From Tragulus kanchil (lineage: Eukaryota > Chordata > Mammalia > Artiodactyla > Tragulidae): a stretch of 64,000 nt of DNA. The stretch spans positions 182,031,801-182,095,800 of the forward strand of contig JAIOJX010000025.1 in the NCBI GenBank assembly GCA_022376925.1, read 5' to 3'. Below are positions 24,056 through 35,250 of the stretch, in pieces. The notes under the pieces were generated by a model. It was given only the letters and a program-made list of their open reading frames with translations, made no database searches and was not told the origin of the DNA. The position numbers and the translations under genes are program-made. The stretch's first letter is position 1; each line of letters opens with the position of its first letter.

Positions 24056-25722
24056 TCAAATACTTTAGACTATACAAGATTAACTTAAGTCATTTATCTG
24101 TATTTCTCAAACACTGCAAAAAGAGCACATAGACGCCAGGGATAGTTCTTTAAATCTTCTCGTTCCTCTTTCTTTTGTAATATCCTCATATTCTACTATC
24201 TCTCTCTAGCTTTTTTTGCAAGTTAAACAGAAGGTTTATTTTAAGTGAGTCCACTTTGTGCTATGCTGACAATAGGGCTAGAATCAGTCTGTAAATACTC
24301 AGACACATGCAAAAAAGACTACAACTTACACATACTTTTATTTACTTGATTGAAAGCCTTCTTATTTTACATAAAATGTTTCCTAACCTTTCCTTAGTTC
24401 GTCTAAGCTTTGTTCACACTGAAGTGAGTTGTAATCTGGGTTTTCTGTGCTCAAGACTGTTCAATTGCTGCTGCCGCCACCATTGGTCTGTTTTCTTTCA
24501 GGATCAAGGCGGTACTTTCATACAAAATCTTGTTTTAACTCCTTCTCTGACAAGTCTTTCCTGGATTCTTAGCTTTGCATAATTATACCTACAATGGAAC
24601 CAGCATGGGGGAAAAAACACAACCCCCCTAGAGTCCATGCACCACAATGAAAGATCCCATATGTCACAACTAAGCCCTCAGAAATTTTTAAAAAATATTA
24701 TAGCGAAAAAACATGGAAAAGCTATTTGCTGCTCATTTCATAAACCACATGCAAAGTATATATCTATACCTGTATACATATAGATAGATAGATGTCCATC
24801 TCACAATTGTTTGTAATAGCACAAGGATAAGAACATCCCAGATTTCCACCAATAGATGATTCATTAAATATAGTACATTTTTATGATGGATATTCTATAG
24901 CCATTTTAAAAAAGCATGAGGCAGCTTTGTCTGTATAACTGTTACAGAAACATCTCTAAGTTAAGCGAAAAAGCAAGATGCAATAATTTGCATACAGTAC
25001 TTTTATACAGGGAAGGACACACAAGAAACAAGCCACAAGGATTACCTCTAGAAAGGAAACCCGAATGTCTGGGAGACTGGGGGGAAGGAGAATAGATTTC
25101 CTTTCCATTGCACATCTTTTTTTTAATTTTATGAATGTACATGTTTTGTATATACAAAAGGTAAATATTTCAAATACTTTAGACTATACAAGATTAACTT
25201 AAGTCATTTATCTGTATTTCTCAAACACTGCAAAAAGAGCACATAGACGCCAGGGATAGTTCTTTAAATCTTCTCGTTCCTCTTTCTTTTGTAATATCCT
25301 CATATTCTACTATCTCTCTCTAGCTTTTTTTGCAAGTTAAACAGAAGGTTTATTTTAAGTGAGTCCACTTTGTGCTATGCTGACAATAGGGCTAGAATCA
25401 GTCTGTAAATACTCAGACACATGCAAAAAAGACTACAACTTACACATACTTTTATTTACTTGATTGAAAGCCTTCTTATTTTACATAAAATGTTTCCTAA
25501 CCTTTCCTTAGTTCGTCTAAGCTTTGTTCACACTGAAGTGAGTTGTAATCTGGGTTTTCTGTGCTCAAGACTGTTCAATTGCTGCTGCCGCCACCATTGG
25601 TCTGTTTTCTTTCAGGATCAAGGCGGGTACTTTCATACAAAATCTTGTTTTTAACTCCTTCTCTGACAAGTCTTTCCTGGATTCTTAGCTTTGCATAATT
25701 ATACCTACAATGGAACCAGCAT
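23499..25722 (+). repeat. Tandem duplication 10 (copies 23499-24606 and 24628-25722)
   Basis: Direct copies with the offset falling from 1129 to about 1116 bp. Copy 2 begins with a deletion-rich patch ('aactaagccctcagaaattt' versus 'aactaagaccctatgcagct' at 24669/23539). Later differences are single homopolymer bases (two versus three G; four versus five T). The 21-bp spacer (24607-24627) is a low-complexity 'ggggg/aaaaaa/ccccc' string. It duplicates the 3' part of the COX20 pseudogene. Confidence 0.95.
24461..24606 (-). pseudogene. COX20: Truncated repeat of the COX20 pseudogene 3' part
   Basis: This is the left copy (duplication 10) of the C-terminal part of the COX20 retrocopy annotated at 25575-25893. 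It stops at the block end 24606 and has two one-base homopolymer losses, which shift the frame relative to the fuller copy. It most likely does not exist separately in the genome. Confidence 0.75.
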
Positions 25723-25893
25723 CCTAAAGGCACCAAGATAAATCCGCCTACACCAACATCACATGATCTTCTAACACTACCTGCCACTTCCTGGGCTCCG
25801 ATGCAGCCGCCGTGAGGACTCATGGCGCCGCCGCCCCACGCTCCGCCGCCACCACCGCCACCGCCACCAAGGGCCGCGGGGAGCGCTCTCTAG
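25575..25893 (-). pseudogene. COX20: COX20 (FAM36A) retrocopy with rearranged N-terminus
   Basis: COX20 is a small two-pass inner-membrane protein that chaperones COX2 during cytochrome c oxidase assembly. On the minus strand an 82-codon frame (25823 to 25575) ends with a stretch I recognise as the COX20 C-terminal half: RRSCDVGVGGFILVPLGCWF, then YNYAKLRIQERL, ILYEST and LDPERKQTNGGGSSN. The first 17 residues (MSPHGGCIGAQEVAGSV) do not match the usual N-terminus, so the first ~50 residues, including the first membrane helix, are missing or replaced. A CpG-rich leader with GGC repeats (to about 25893) is joined directly to the coding part without an intron, which suggests a processed copy, perhaps of a transcript that skipped an exon. 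Family recognition is from memory. A poly(A) end (T-run on +, perhaps near 25325) is not certain. Confidence 0.78.
25822..25876 (+). repeat. GCC/CGG-rich tract
   Basis: 'gcgccgccgccccac' followed by 'ccgccaccaccgccaccgcc' is the most CpG-rich text in the window. It looks like the 5'UTR of the COX20 retrocopy read on the opposite strand, not a local CpG-island promoter, because the sequence on either side is AT-rich. Confidence 0.8.
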
Positions 25894-26574
25894 TGTTTTT
25901 TTTTTTTTTACCAAAAAAAACACACTACTTCCTCCCAAAAAAATCTCTTAAGCCCCTAGGCTGAGCTTTTTTGTGCCAAGCACTATTCTAGACATCAATA
26001 GCTAAAGCAAACATCCCTCCCCTCGTGGAGCTTCCACTCTATCAGAAAGAGATATTACACATACTTTAATAAATTAAAATAAAATTTTAATAAAACATTT
26101 AATATAAGCATTTATTAATAATAAACTAAATAGTATCCAAGTAGGATTAATCTAATAAATTACAGGATGATGAGTACAAGGGAGAATAGTAAAATTAGAG
26201 CAGCTAGAGACAGGCCAGAGAGTAGATTGTTTGTGATGTTAGATAAGGAGGTGAGAGTTGTCTTTAACAAAAGGCAGCAGCTGAGCAAAAACAGAAGCAG
26301 AGGAGGGAGTGTGACGTATAGGCATCCTGGAGAAGAGAGATCCAGACAGAGGGAAGAAACAGTGTGAAATCCTAAGGCAGAACCCACCTGGCCTCTTCAA
26401 GAAACATCAAGCAGTCCAGTGCGGCTGGAGCTGAGGATGTGGGAAGGAGAGTAGAAGGAGCTGAGGTCGAGGAGGTAAGGAAGGCGGGCAAGGTAGGGCC
26501 TTGTAGACCACGTCCCACGAGGTTTTTGACTTTTAAATAAAATGACAGACAATTACAAGGTTATCCCACTGTGG
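25894..26574. other. Unannotated flanking DNA with T-run and A-run
   Basis: A T-run at about 25897-25909 is followed by an A-run at 25914-25921. Beyond that no repeat family or exon is recognised. The block 26200-26510 is purine-rich on the + strand. Confidence 0.45.
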
Positions 26575-26787
26575 ATGTGTATGTTCGTCATTCGGTGGTG
26601 TCTGACTCTTTGTGACCCTACGGACTGTAGCCCGCCAGGCTCCTTTGTGCCTAGAATTCTCCAGTCCGAAATACTGGAGTGAGGAACCTTTCCCTTCTTC
26701 AGGAGATCTTCCTGACCTAGGGATCGAACCCAAGTCCCCTGCATTCTAGGCAAGTTCTTTACCGTCTCAGCCACCAGGGAAGCCACC
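26575..26787 (-). mobile_element. Bov-tA SINE
   Basis: On the + strand it reads 'gtgtctgactctttgtgacc', 'ggagatcttcctgacctagg' and 'tctcagccaccagggaagcc', the reverse complement of a Bov-tA element from Bov-A tail to tRNA-like head. Confidence 0.92.
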
Positions 26788-27094
26788 TGCAGTTGTCTAT
26801 TATAAGGCTCCCTGGTGACCCTGATACTCCAGTCCCAGGCCTGAACTAGTCACCATCATGCCACCATCGTTCATCAGGAACCTCATCCCTCCATTCTGAT
26901 GAGGACTTTTAATGGATAACTATTTGGGGGGGGGCCTTCAAAATAGTCTAACTGGGAATGCTTTTGCCGTTTAGACTAATGAGCAAACAACATTCCAGTG
27001 CATTTGTAAATGAGTGGCCATCATTTCTTCAATGAATACATCCGTTTCAGTTTTAATTTATCTTTCCTTTGAACACCTTCGTCTGGATTGTTTT

Positions 27095-27302
27095 TGTTGT
27101 GGTTTCGTCCCTCAGCTGTGTCCAACTCTTTGTGACACCACAGACCATAGCCCACCAGGCTCCTCTGTCCATGGGATTTTTAAGGCAAGAATACTTAAGC
27201 AGACTGCCATTTTCTTCTCCAGGGGATCTTCCTAATGCAGGGATTGAACCCACGTCTCCTGGGTCTCTTGCATTGGCATGTGGATTCTTTACCACTGAGG
27301 AA
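27095..27302 (-). mobile_element. Bov-tA SINE
   Basis: 'cagctgtgtccaactctttg', 'ctcctctgtccatgggattt', 'ttcttctccaggggatcttc' and 'gtggattctttaccactgag' give a minus-strand Bov-tA. The final 'cagggaagcc' head is missing, so it is truncated at the tRNA end. Confidence 0.92.
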
Positions 27303-28051
27303 ATATTAATATCCTTTCTTCTGAGCATATCTTTAAAATTTCTGCATCTTCTATCCATTTTAACCTCGACTCTGATCACAGGCTCCTCCATAGACTAGCC
27401 CCCAACAATCGGCATGTGTGTCTCAGCATCTCCACCAGGGCCTGAGATACCACTGCTCAAAGCATCTTCCTTCCAGACCATTTCACATTCCTCTTAGGAC
27501 CCACTCCTGTGCTCAACTACAGCAATCCATTCCAGGCCTGATCAAAAGCCTCCTTATAACTATCGGTTCTCCTCTTTCAAATGCCTTCTCAAAGCTTCCT
27601 CTAATCAGTTTTTTATAAAGGGGAAGAAAGTAGCAACTTAATAATTGTGGCTGGTTTTAACTGACAAGGGTTTGGATAAAAGATTCTTTCCATTTTCTCT
27701 CATCTGAGGCACCTTTGGAAGGACTGGTAAGTTTATTTGATCTGTTGGTGTTTTCAGATTCCAGTTAAGCAATAAAATAAATAACTTTGAATTTGTGCTC
27801 TAAATAAGAGCATATCAAAAATGTTCACTTTGATTATTATGATTTTTTATGAGGGTAGGGGTAGTGGTAACATGGACATTTAGTAAGGATACAGAGCCTA
27901 TATTTGGAAAAGTTGTTTCAGTTTTTCACTAATAAGATTTCTAGGAATCAGACTTATTTTGAACCACATGTGCGCACTGTGTTATTCTCAATTTGTCATT
28001 CCTAGGCTCTGGCAAATTTCTGGATTTGATTCCAAGATGTTGCAATTTCCC
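27303..28051. other. Unannotated flanking DNA
   Basis: About 750 bp without recognised repeats or exons. Open frames in it lack motifs. Confidence 0.45.
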
Positions 28052-30290
28052 CATGGGTGCCGTAAAAGTGGTACAGTGTGCTGGTTAATTTTCTGATGTG
28101 GCTGTCAAAATATCAAGAAAATCCATCCAATTGCTCTTCTCACATGTTATGACAATTTCCTTTGGACAAATATATTCCAGGCAAAGACAGCCTGCATGGT
28201 TAAGATTTCTTACTGAAGTGCAGGCCCAGCCAGGCAAAAACAACTCATTTACACCATCCCAAAACCACGTATACATTTCTCCTGGTCAAGACACTGACAG
28301 GCCCAAGATTGTTAGCTTAGAAAGTCAGCCCTCACCAGCCTACACAGCCCACTCCCCAGCCTGCATGCCAAATGTGATGCTAAAAAATGATCATTCTCAG
28401 CCTCCAGGCTTTGTGGAGAAAATAACAAATCCTATTAGATTAGAGTTGATGAGACCTGTTGCCCATTTCACCCAGGGCACATGGCAACATACCTGGTATA
28501 CTTTCACTCAGCTCTTTCATTGAGCTCCAACACTAACAGCTTGATGGGACACTACAGTATTCTGTCCCGCAGACTTTAAATTAAAGATTGAGACATCCCC
28601 CACTCAGGACATGCACAGAATTCTAATTAACACTAATTGGCATTACACATGATTAGCAAGTAGAAAGCATAATTTTCTTTAAAATATCCCTTCCTGGCAC
28701 TTCCCTGGTGGTCCACTGGGTAAAGAGTCCCCCTTGTAGTACAAGGAGCACCAGTTCGATCCCTGGCCTGGGAAGATTCCACATGCAGAGCAACAGGTGG
28801 ACTGCTGTGTCCAATTACAAGCCAGAGCTCCAGAGCGCATGTGCCCAGAGCCGGTGCTCTGCAACCAGAGAGGCCACTGCAATGGAAGGCCCACACAGGC
28901 CAAAGAATAAAGACGGATGAAAATAAATAAATAAAAAATCAATAAAAGAGGCAAAAAAAAAAATCACTTCCTTTTGTATGCTTTAAAAAGCCTATAAATT
29001 CTAAGAAACCAACCATGGATACATGCAAAGATTAGACATAAAAATACCTATCTAGCACGGTGTTTCTTTTGGCATAAAACTGAAAACAAAGGTCTATAAG
29101 GATTTGGAATGGTGTTTATAAAGGATAATAGAGATAAATTCAATGATGTTGTTAATGTTATGAAGTTTTGACATGGGTGCCGTAAAAGTGGTACAGTGTG
29201 CTGGTTTTTTGTGGCTGTCAAAATATCAAGAAAATCCATCCAATTGCTCTTCTCACATGTTATGACAATTTCCTTTGGACAAATATATTCCAGGCAAAGA
29301 CAGCCTGCATGGTTAAGATTTCTTACTGAAGTGCAGGCCCAGCCAGGCAAAAACAACTCATTTACACCATCCCAAAACCACGTATACATTTCTCCTGGTC
29401 AAGACACTGACAGGCCCAAGATTGTTAGCTTAGAAAGTCAGCCCTCACCAGCCTACACAGCCCACTCCCCAGCCTGCATGCCAAATGTGATGCTAAAAAA
29501 TGATCATTCTCAGCCTCCAGGCTTTGTGGAGAAAATAACAAATCCTATTAGATTAGAGTTGATGAGACCTGTTGCCCATTTCACCCAGGGCACATGGCAA
29601 CATACCTGGTATACTTTCACTCAGCTCTTTCATTGAGCTCCAACACTAACAGCTTGATGGGACACTACAGTATTCTGTCCCGCAGACTTTAAATTAAAGA
29701 TTGAGACATCCCCCACTCAGGACATGCACAGAATTCTAATTAACACTAATTGGCATTACACATGATTAGCAAGTAGAAAGCATAATTTTCTTTAAAATAT
29801 CCCTTCCTGGCACTTCCCTGGTGGTCCACTGGGTAAAGAGTCCCCCTTGTAGTACAAGGAGCACCAGTTCGATCCCTGGCCTGGGAAGATTCCACATGCA
29901 GAGCAACAGGTGGACTGCTGTGTCCAATTACAAGCCAGAGCTCCAGAGCGCATGTGCCCAGAGCCGGTGCTCTGCAACCAGAGAGGCCACTGCAATGGAA
30001 GGCCCACACAGGCCAAAGAATAAAGACGGATGAAAATAAATAAATAAAAAATCAATAAAAGAGGCAAAAAAAAAAATCACTTCCTTTTGTATGCTTTAAA
30101 AAGCCTATAAATTCTAAGAAACCAACCATGGATACATGCAAAGATTAGACATAAAAATACCTATCTAGCACGGTGTTTCTTTTGGCATAAAACTGAAAAC
30201 AAAGGTCTATAAGGATTTGGAATGGTGTTTATAAAGGATAATAGAGATAAATTCAATGATGTTGTTAATGTTATGAAGTTTTGACATGGG
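28052..30290 (+). repeat. Tandem duplication 11 (copies 28052-29177 and 29172-30290)
   Basis: Direct copies offset 1120 bp, falling to 1113 after a 7-bp loss near the start of copy 2 ('ggttaattttctgatgtggc' versus 'ggttttttgtggc'). The two copies share the 6-bp 'catggg' at 29172-29177, so the join lies in microhomology with no spacer. A duplicated 141/146-codon open frame inside it (28098-28523 and 29196-29636) has no recognisable domain and is treated as chance. Confidence 0.95.
28690..28965 (+). mobile_element. CHR-type SINE (repeated at 29803-30078)
   Basis: 'cacttccctggtggtccact', 'agttcgatccctggcctggg', 'gagccggtgctctgcaacc' and the tail 'aaataaataaataaaa' identify the same long CHR subtype as at 4172 and 57418. 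The second occurrence is from tandem duplication 11. Confidence 0.92.
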
Positions 30291-30494
30291 AAAATGCTCC
30301 TTACATATGTTCAGTGGGGAAAAAAAGTTAAACATTTTCAGGAATGTCATAATATCACTTTTCTTCTTAGCATGTAAATCAACAAGACCAGATAAATGTG
30401 TACATCAAAATATAAAGAGTAATTATCTCTGAGTGGTGAGAACAACATTGATATCTATCTTATTCATTTGAATCTCTAATTTTATTTTAAAAAT

Positions 30495-30705
30495 TACATG
30501 TCGCTGTTTAGTTGCTGTTCGACTATTTTGTAATGCCCTGAACTGTAAACCACGAGGCTCCTCTGTCCATAGGATTTCCCAGGCAAGAAGAATGGAGTGG
30601 GAGGCCATTTCCTACTCCAGGGTATCTTCCTGACCCAAGGATCAAACCCAAGTCTCCTTGCCTGGAAGGCAGATTCTTTACCACTGAGTCATTAGGGAAG
30701 CCCCT
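30495..30705 (-). mobile_element. Bov-tA SINE
   Basis: 'ctcctctgtccataggattt', 'ccaggcaagaagaatggagt', 'ggcagattctttaccactga' and 'cattagggaagcccc' give a complete minus-strand Bov-tA. Confidence 0.92.
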
Positions 30706-30817
30706 CATAATGTGAACTTTAGCAAAAAAGAAAAAACATTATTTTTTCAAAGTCTATCATTAATTCCTGCAGGGGGAAAAATGCAACAAAATGATTTACT
30801 TTTTAAATAAAAAAATA

Positions 30818-31125
30818 GCTCAGTGGTAGAGTTCACCTGCCAATGCTGGAGATATGAGTTCAATCCCTGATCTGGGCAGATCCCACATGCTGCAGAGCAA
30901 CTAAGCCCAGGAGCTACCACTATGGAGCCTGTGCTCTAGAGCCTCGGAGCCACAACTACTGAAGCTTGTGAGCCCTAGAGCCCGAGTTCCACAACAAGAG
31001 AAGTCACCTCAACGAGAAGCCTGATCACTTCAACTAGAGAGTAGCCCCCACTCCCTGCAACTAGAGAAGAACCTGCAGCAGCAGTGAAAACCCAGAATAG
31101 CCAAAAAGAATAAATAAATAAGTGA
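30818..31125 (+). mobile_element. CHR-type SINE, long form
   Basis: 'tagctcagtggtagagttca' is the tRNA-like start, 'gagttcaatccctgatctgg' the B-box region, and the tail is 'aaaaagaataaataaataag'. Internal text ('gcctgtgctctagagcctcg') is shared with the element at 36650-36998, so the two belong to one subfamily. Confidence 0.9.
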
Positions 31126-31486
31126 AATTTTTTTTTAAATCAATACTTCATCTCCACTGAGAACAAGCAATAATGTGCTAATCTGGACAATGCCTTCTGA
31201 GTCACTAGGAAATTTGCAAAAATGTACCACCAAAGTAATTTTATTTAATAAATACAGTTTCCTTCAGTCTGATTTAACATAGTATTCTGCTTTGAAAATA
31301 AAACATTAATAAAAAGAATAATGTGCTAATAATCTCCAGTGGAATTATGAGGGCAAACACAGGTTTTAGACATGCCTGGAGACCCGAGGCCTCGGGTGGT
31401 TTGCTGCAAACACTCATTCTCCTGTTCGCTTGTGCTGAAACCCCCGCCTAAGAAGGTGCACTGATGTCCGTGTGTTTCTCTTCCAG
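31126..31486. other. Sequence upstream of the C1QTNF7 start exon, ending in a splice acceptor
   Basis: The final 'tgtgtttctcttccag' (31471-31486) is a pyrimidine-rich tract plus AG, a good 3' splice site for the exon holding the start codon. The start exon is therefore not first; at least one non-coding 5' exon must lie further upstream, and I could not locate it. No TATA or CpG promoter is seen here. Confidence 0.7.
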
Positions 31487-31732
31487 AGCCAAAGATGTTT
31501 GTCTTGCTCTATGTTACGAGTTTTGCCATTTGCGCCAGTGGACAACCGCGGGGTAATCAGTTCAAAGGAGAGAACTACTCCCCAAGATATATCTGTAGCA
31601 TTCCTGGCTTGCCTGGACCCCCAGGCCCCCCTGGAGCGAATGGCTCCCCCGGGCCCCACGGGCGGATTGGCCTTCCAGGACGAGACGGTAGAGACGGCAG
31701 GAAAGGAGAGAAAGGTGAAAAGGGGGCTGCAG
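31487..31732 (+). CDS. C1QTNF7: C1QTNF7 (CTRP7), first coding exon
   Basis: This encodes the N-terminal half of a secreted C1q/TNF-related protein of the adiponectin paralogue family. Translation starts at ATG 31495, eight bases after the splice acceptor. Residues 1-16 ([16 protein letters not shown]) are a signal peptide. Residues 17-37 form a short variable region with Cys34, a candidate for inter-chain disulfides. Residues 38-80 start the Gly-X-Y collagen stem ([16 protein letters not shown]...) with hydroxylation/glycosylation-type GRDGR and GEKGEK triplets. The exon ends one base into Gly80, followed by GTAATG donor sequence at 31733. It is joined in phase to the exon at 44706. The match to the mammalian protein, from memory, is nearly residue for residue. 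It lies outside any tandem duplication, so it is single-copy here. Confidence 0.96.
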
Positions 31733-31849
31733 GTAATGAATGAAGTGCCATAAAAACCCTTCTGTCATCCCCACCTATAAATGGCTCCCTTGTTGCTTTT
31801 TCTAATGAGACTCGCCCTTGTAATCCTTCCTCAACCTCAACTTCATTAA

Positions 31850-31990
31850 TCCTAACAGTGTATTGAGTCTTTACTATTTATGCTTCAGTGTCTGCTCTAA
31901 ACCCTCTGTGTGCATTCTCATTGCATCCTCATGACCCCTCTTTCAAGGGGATGTGATCCATTATACAGATGAGAACACAGAGCGGTAGAT
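31850..31990 (-). mobile_element. MIR/L2-like ancient SINE fragment
   Basis: 'cattgcatcctcatgacccc' followed by 'ccattatacagatgagaaca' and 'cagagcggtagatga' resembles an old mammalian MIR/L2 3' section. Orientation and subfamily are uncertain. Confidence 0.45.
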
Positions 31991-32252
31991 GATTCAATGC
32001 ATTATGGAAGACGGAAGTGCAGGCTTAGGCCTGGCAGAGCTTGAGCCACCTGGACAACCCATAAAGCCCATGACCGCTGGGCTGGCACAGTCAGCAGGCA
32101 GCACCTGCCTGCCAAGAGGGCATGGCAGGATACACAGACAGATGGACGGGAGGAGATGGACAGATGAAGCAGCGTCAGGAATTAGGAGCCAGAAGCACGA
32201 GGCCATCCTGGTCTGCAGTCAGACCCTGAACAAAGACACAAAGGCTTCTAGA

Positions 32253-34519
32253 TTTTACTTCTCAAACAGGCAAAATCACATAGGGCTGTATAACTTTTGT
32301 TGATCTTTCTCAGTTCACCACTCTCCCACCTGCCCTATAGCAGTTAAAACCTTCTAATAGCTCTGTATAGCAAGACCATTGTCCCCTGCTCTTTCAGTAA
32401 CTGTCCCTTTTTTTCTCCACAAATAAGTCGGCCCATGAAGCTTGCCAGATTCTGTGATGCTTCAAAGTAAACTGAATTGAAGTTCTAGTGAGGCTGTGTT
32501 GATGGCAAAAGAGGAAAATTTGGATGAAATCCATCTTTGAAAACAAGTTTCTGAGTACAACATGTGGGACAAAGATAGGAAGAAATAAACAATAGATCCA
32601 AGAAATATATCTCTAGTCACTGCATATAATTTACTGGTGTTATGGTAAACAAGATCATAATATATAGTCAAGTCTTTAAGTAATAATTCATTGCTGAATT
32701 TGTCATACGGCAAATATTTGGCAAATCAGCAGCTACTGAGTCTATGACCCTTAATCAACACTAGATAAAGTATCTTCAGATAAAGGTTCAATATCCGATA
32801 AAGAACCTTTCATTTGGAACTCACAACTCATCATTCAAAGTCTTCTATTTGCTAGCACCTGTGAACACACTACTGTGTCATGATCATGAACACACTCGAA
32901 ATTCTACAACAACATCATGATTATAGTTAGATAGTACTGGCTTTTTTAGTTTATCACTGTGTCTGGAAGTGTTAATGTAGTGCTCACACAAAAATGCACT
33001 GAAATCAGGAAGACATAACTCCTTCAATTACTAACTTGGCATTCTTCAGGGGGAGAGCTTCTTTGAGCCTCAGTTTCCTCTATGTAAATTGAGAGTAGTA
33101 AGTGTGACAGTGAAGAGTAGGAAAAATAATACACGTAAAATGCTCAGTAGAATAAGTGTCTGTGGTAAACATTCTGTAAATGTTTGTTGTTGTTATTCAT
33201 TGCATTGTGATCTGTAATTATTAGTCATTGCTAAGTTTGTGAATATCTAAAGCCATATAATAAACTACAAATGAGCATGTCATGAGGTGAGTGTAGTGCT
33301 ATTTAAAAGATATGTATATAGATATGCACTCAGCATAAGCTGAATATGAGTATTGACCCTGATGCTGAAATTAAATGCCAGTAGTTTTACTTCTCAAACA
33401 GGCAAAATCACATAGGGCTGTATAACTTTTGTTGATCTTTCTCAGTTCACCACTCTCCCACCTGCCCTATAGCAGTTAAAACCTTCTAATAGCTCTGTAT
33501 AGCAAGACCATTGTCCCCTGCTCTTTCAGTAACTGTCCCTTTTTTTCTCCACAAATAAGTCGGCCCATGAAGCTTGCCAGATTCTGTGATGCTTCAAAGT
33601 AAACTGAATTGAAGTTCTAGTGAGGCTGTGTTGATGGCAAAAGAGGAAAATTTGGATGAAATCCATCTTTGAAAACAAGTTTCTGAGTACAACATGTGGG
33701 ACAAAGATAGGAAGAAATAAACAATAGATCCAAGAAATATATCTCTAGTCACTGCATATAATTTACTGGTGTTATGGTAAACAAGATCATAATATATAGT
33801 CAAGTCTTTAAGTAATAATTCATTGCTGAATTTGTCATACGGCAAATATTTGGCAAATCAGCAGCTACTGAGTCTATGACCCTTAATCAACACTAGATAA
33901 AGTATCTTCAGATAAAGGTTCAATATCCGATAAAGAACCTTTCATTTGGAACTCACAACTCATCATTCAAAGTCTTCTATTTGCTAGCACCTGTGAACAC
34001 ACTACTGTGTCATGATCATGAACACACTCGAAATTCTACAACAACATCATGATTATAGTTAGATAGTACTGGCTTTTTTAGTTTATCACTGTGTCTGGAA
34101 GTGTTAATGTAGTGCTCACACAAAAATGCACTGAAATCAGGAAGACATAACTCCTTCAATTACTAACTTGGCATTCTTCAGGGGGAGAGCTTCTTTGAGC
34201 CTCAGTTTCCTCTATGTAAATTGAGAGTAGTAAGTGTGACAGTGAAGAGTAGGAAAAATAATACACGTAAAATGCTCAGTAGAATAAGTGTCTGTGGTAA
34301 ACATTCTGTAAATGTTTGTTGTTGTTATTCATTGCATTGTGATCTGTAATTATTAGTCATTGCTAAGTTTGTGAATATCTAAAGCCATATAATAAACTAC
34401 AAATGAGCATGTCATGAGGTGAGTGTAGTGCTATTTAAAAGATATGTATATAGATATGCACTCAGCATAAGCTGAATATGAGTATTGACCCTGATGCTGA
34501 AATTAAATGCCAGTAGTTT
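32253..34519 (+). repeat. Tandem duplication 12 (copies 32253-33387 and 33385-34519)
   Basis: Direct copies offset 1132 bp, with no differences that I noticed. The join shares 3-4 T at 33385-33388 and has no spacer. A MIR-like fragment ('tttgagcctcagtttcctct') is inside each copy. Copy 2 overlaps duplication 13. It is entirely within the C1QTNF7 intron. Confidence 0.95.
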
Positions 34520-34525
34520 GATCCT

Positions 34526-34742
34526 GGGGCTCCCTAGTTGGCACAATGGTAAAGAATCTGGCTACAGTGCAGAAGACACAAGAAATTCGTGTTCAATCCC
34601 TGGGTCAGGAGGATCTCCTGGAGAAGGAAATGGCAACCCACTCCAGTATTCTTGCCTGGAAAATTCCATGGACAGAGGAGCCTTCTGGGCTACAATTCAC
34701 GGGATCTCAAAGTCAGACATGACAAAACTGAGCACGCACAGT
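34526..34742 (+). mobile_element. Bov-tA SINE (repeated at 35679-35895)
   Basis: 'ctccctagttggcacaatgg', 'tcctggagaaggaaatggca', 'cttgcctggaaaattccatg' and 'gacatgacaaaactgagcac' give a full Bov-tA in + orientation. The repeat is from duplication 13. Confidence 0.92.
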
Positions 34743-34920
34743 TAGACCGGAGTGACGGGAAAGACTGAAGGCCCCAGGAGAAGGGGGGAGCAGAGGATGA
34801 TGGGATGGCACCACTGACTCAGTGAACGTGAGTCTGAGCAAACTCCAGGAGACAGTGGAGGAGAGAGAGCCTGGCAGGCTGCAGTGTCAAGAGCTGAAGA
34901 CGACTTGGCGACTGAACAAT
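34743..34920 (+). mobile_element. Bov-B LINE 3' fragment (repeated at 35896-36072)
   Basis: 'ggaaagactgaaggccccag', 'ggatgatgggatggcaccac', 'gagcaaactccaggagacag' and 'ggcaggctgcagtg' are Bov-B 3' phrases, continuing directly from the Bov-tA tail. Confidence 0.85.
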
Positions 34921-35029
34921 GGCAGGGACAACTGCTGCGGTTTTAACCGGGTGTGAGATCAGGTATCCCCCATGGTCATCAGTCCATTCACTCATCCAGC
35001 CCTCCAGGATTCAGCAAGCTTTTGAGCAC

Positions 35030-35250
35030 CTCTTGCTCTCCAGTCCTATTCTAAGCCAGGGTTTCTCAACCTCCACACTCACAATACTTGGATCCACATA
35101 GATATTTACTATGGGGTGGTCATCTTGGGCATCAAAAGACCTTAGGCCATGTCCCATTTGATGCCAAGACCACCCCCACCAATTGAGATGACCAAAAAGC
35201 TCCCCTGGTGTGGCCAGTTCCCCCTTGGTACTAAATTGCATCTGACTGAG
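35030..35250. mobile_element. Possible MER5-like hAT fragment (repeated at 36183-36403)
   Basis: 'agccagggtttctcaacctc' resembles the terminal motif of MER5-type non-autonomous hAT elements. The interior is too diverged to confirm. Confidence 0.3.

Noticed and set aside
25822..25876. CpG-island promoter
   Set aside because: The GC-rich patch is only about 100 bp and is explained as the 5' leader of the COX20 retrocopy.
28098..28523. Open frame of 141 codons, present again at 29196-29636
   Set aside because: Recurrence is due to tandem duplication 11, not conservation. No domain, no splice context and no codon-bias signal; it is a chance frame.
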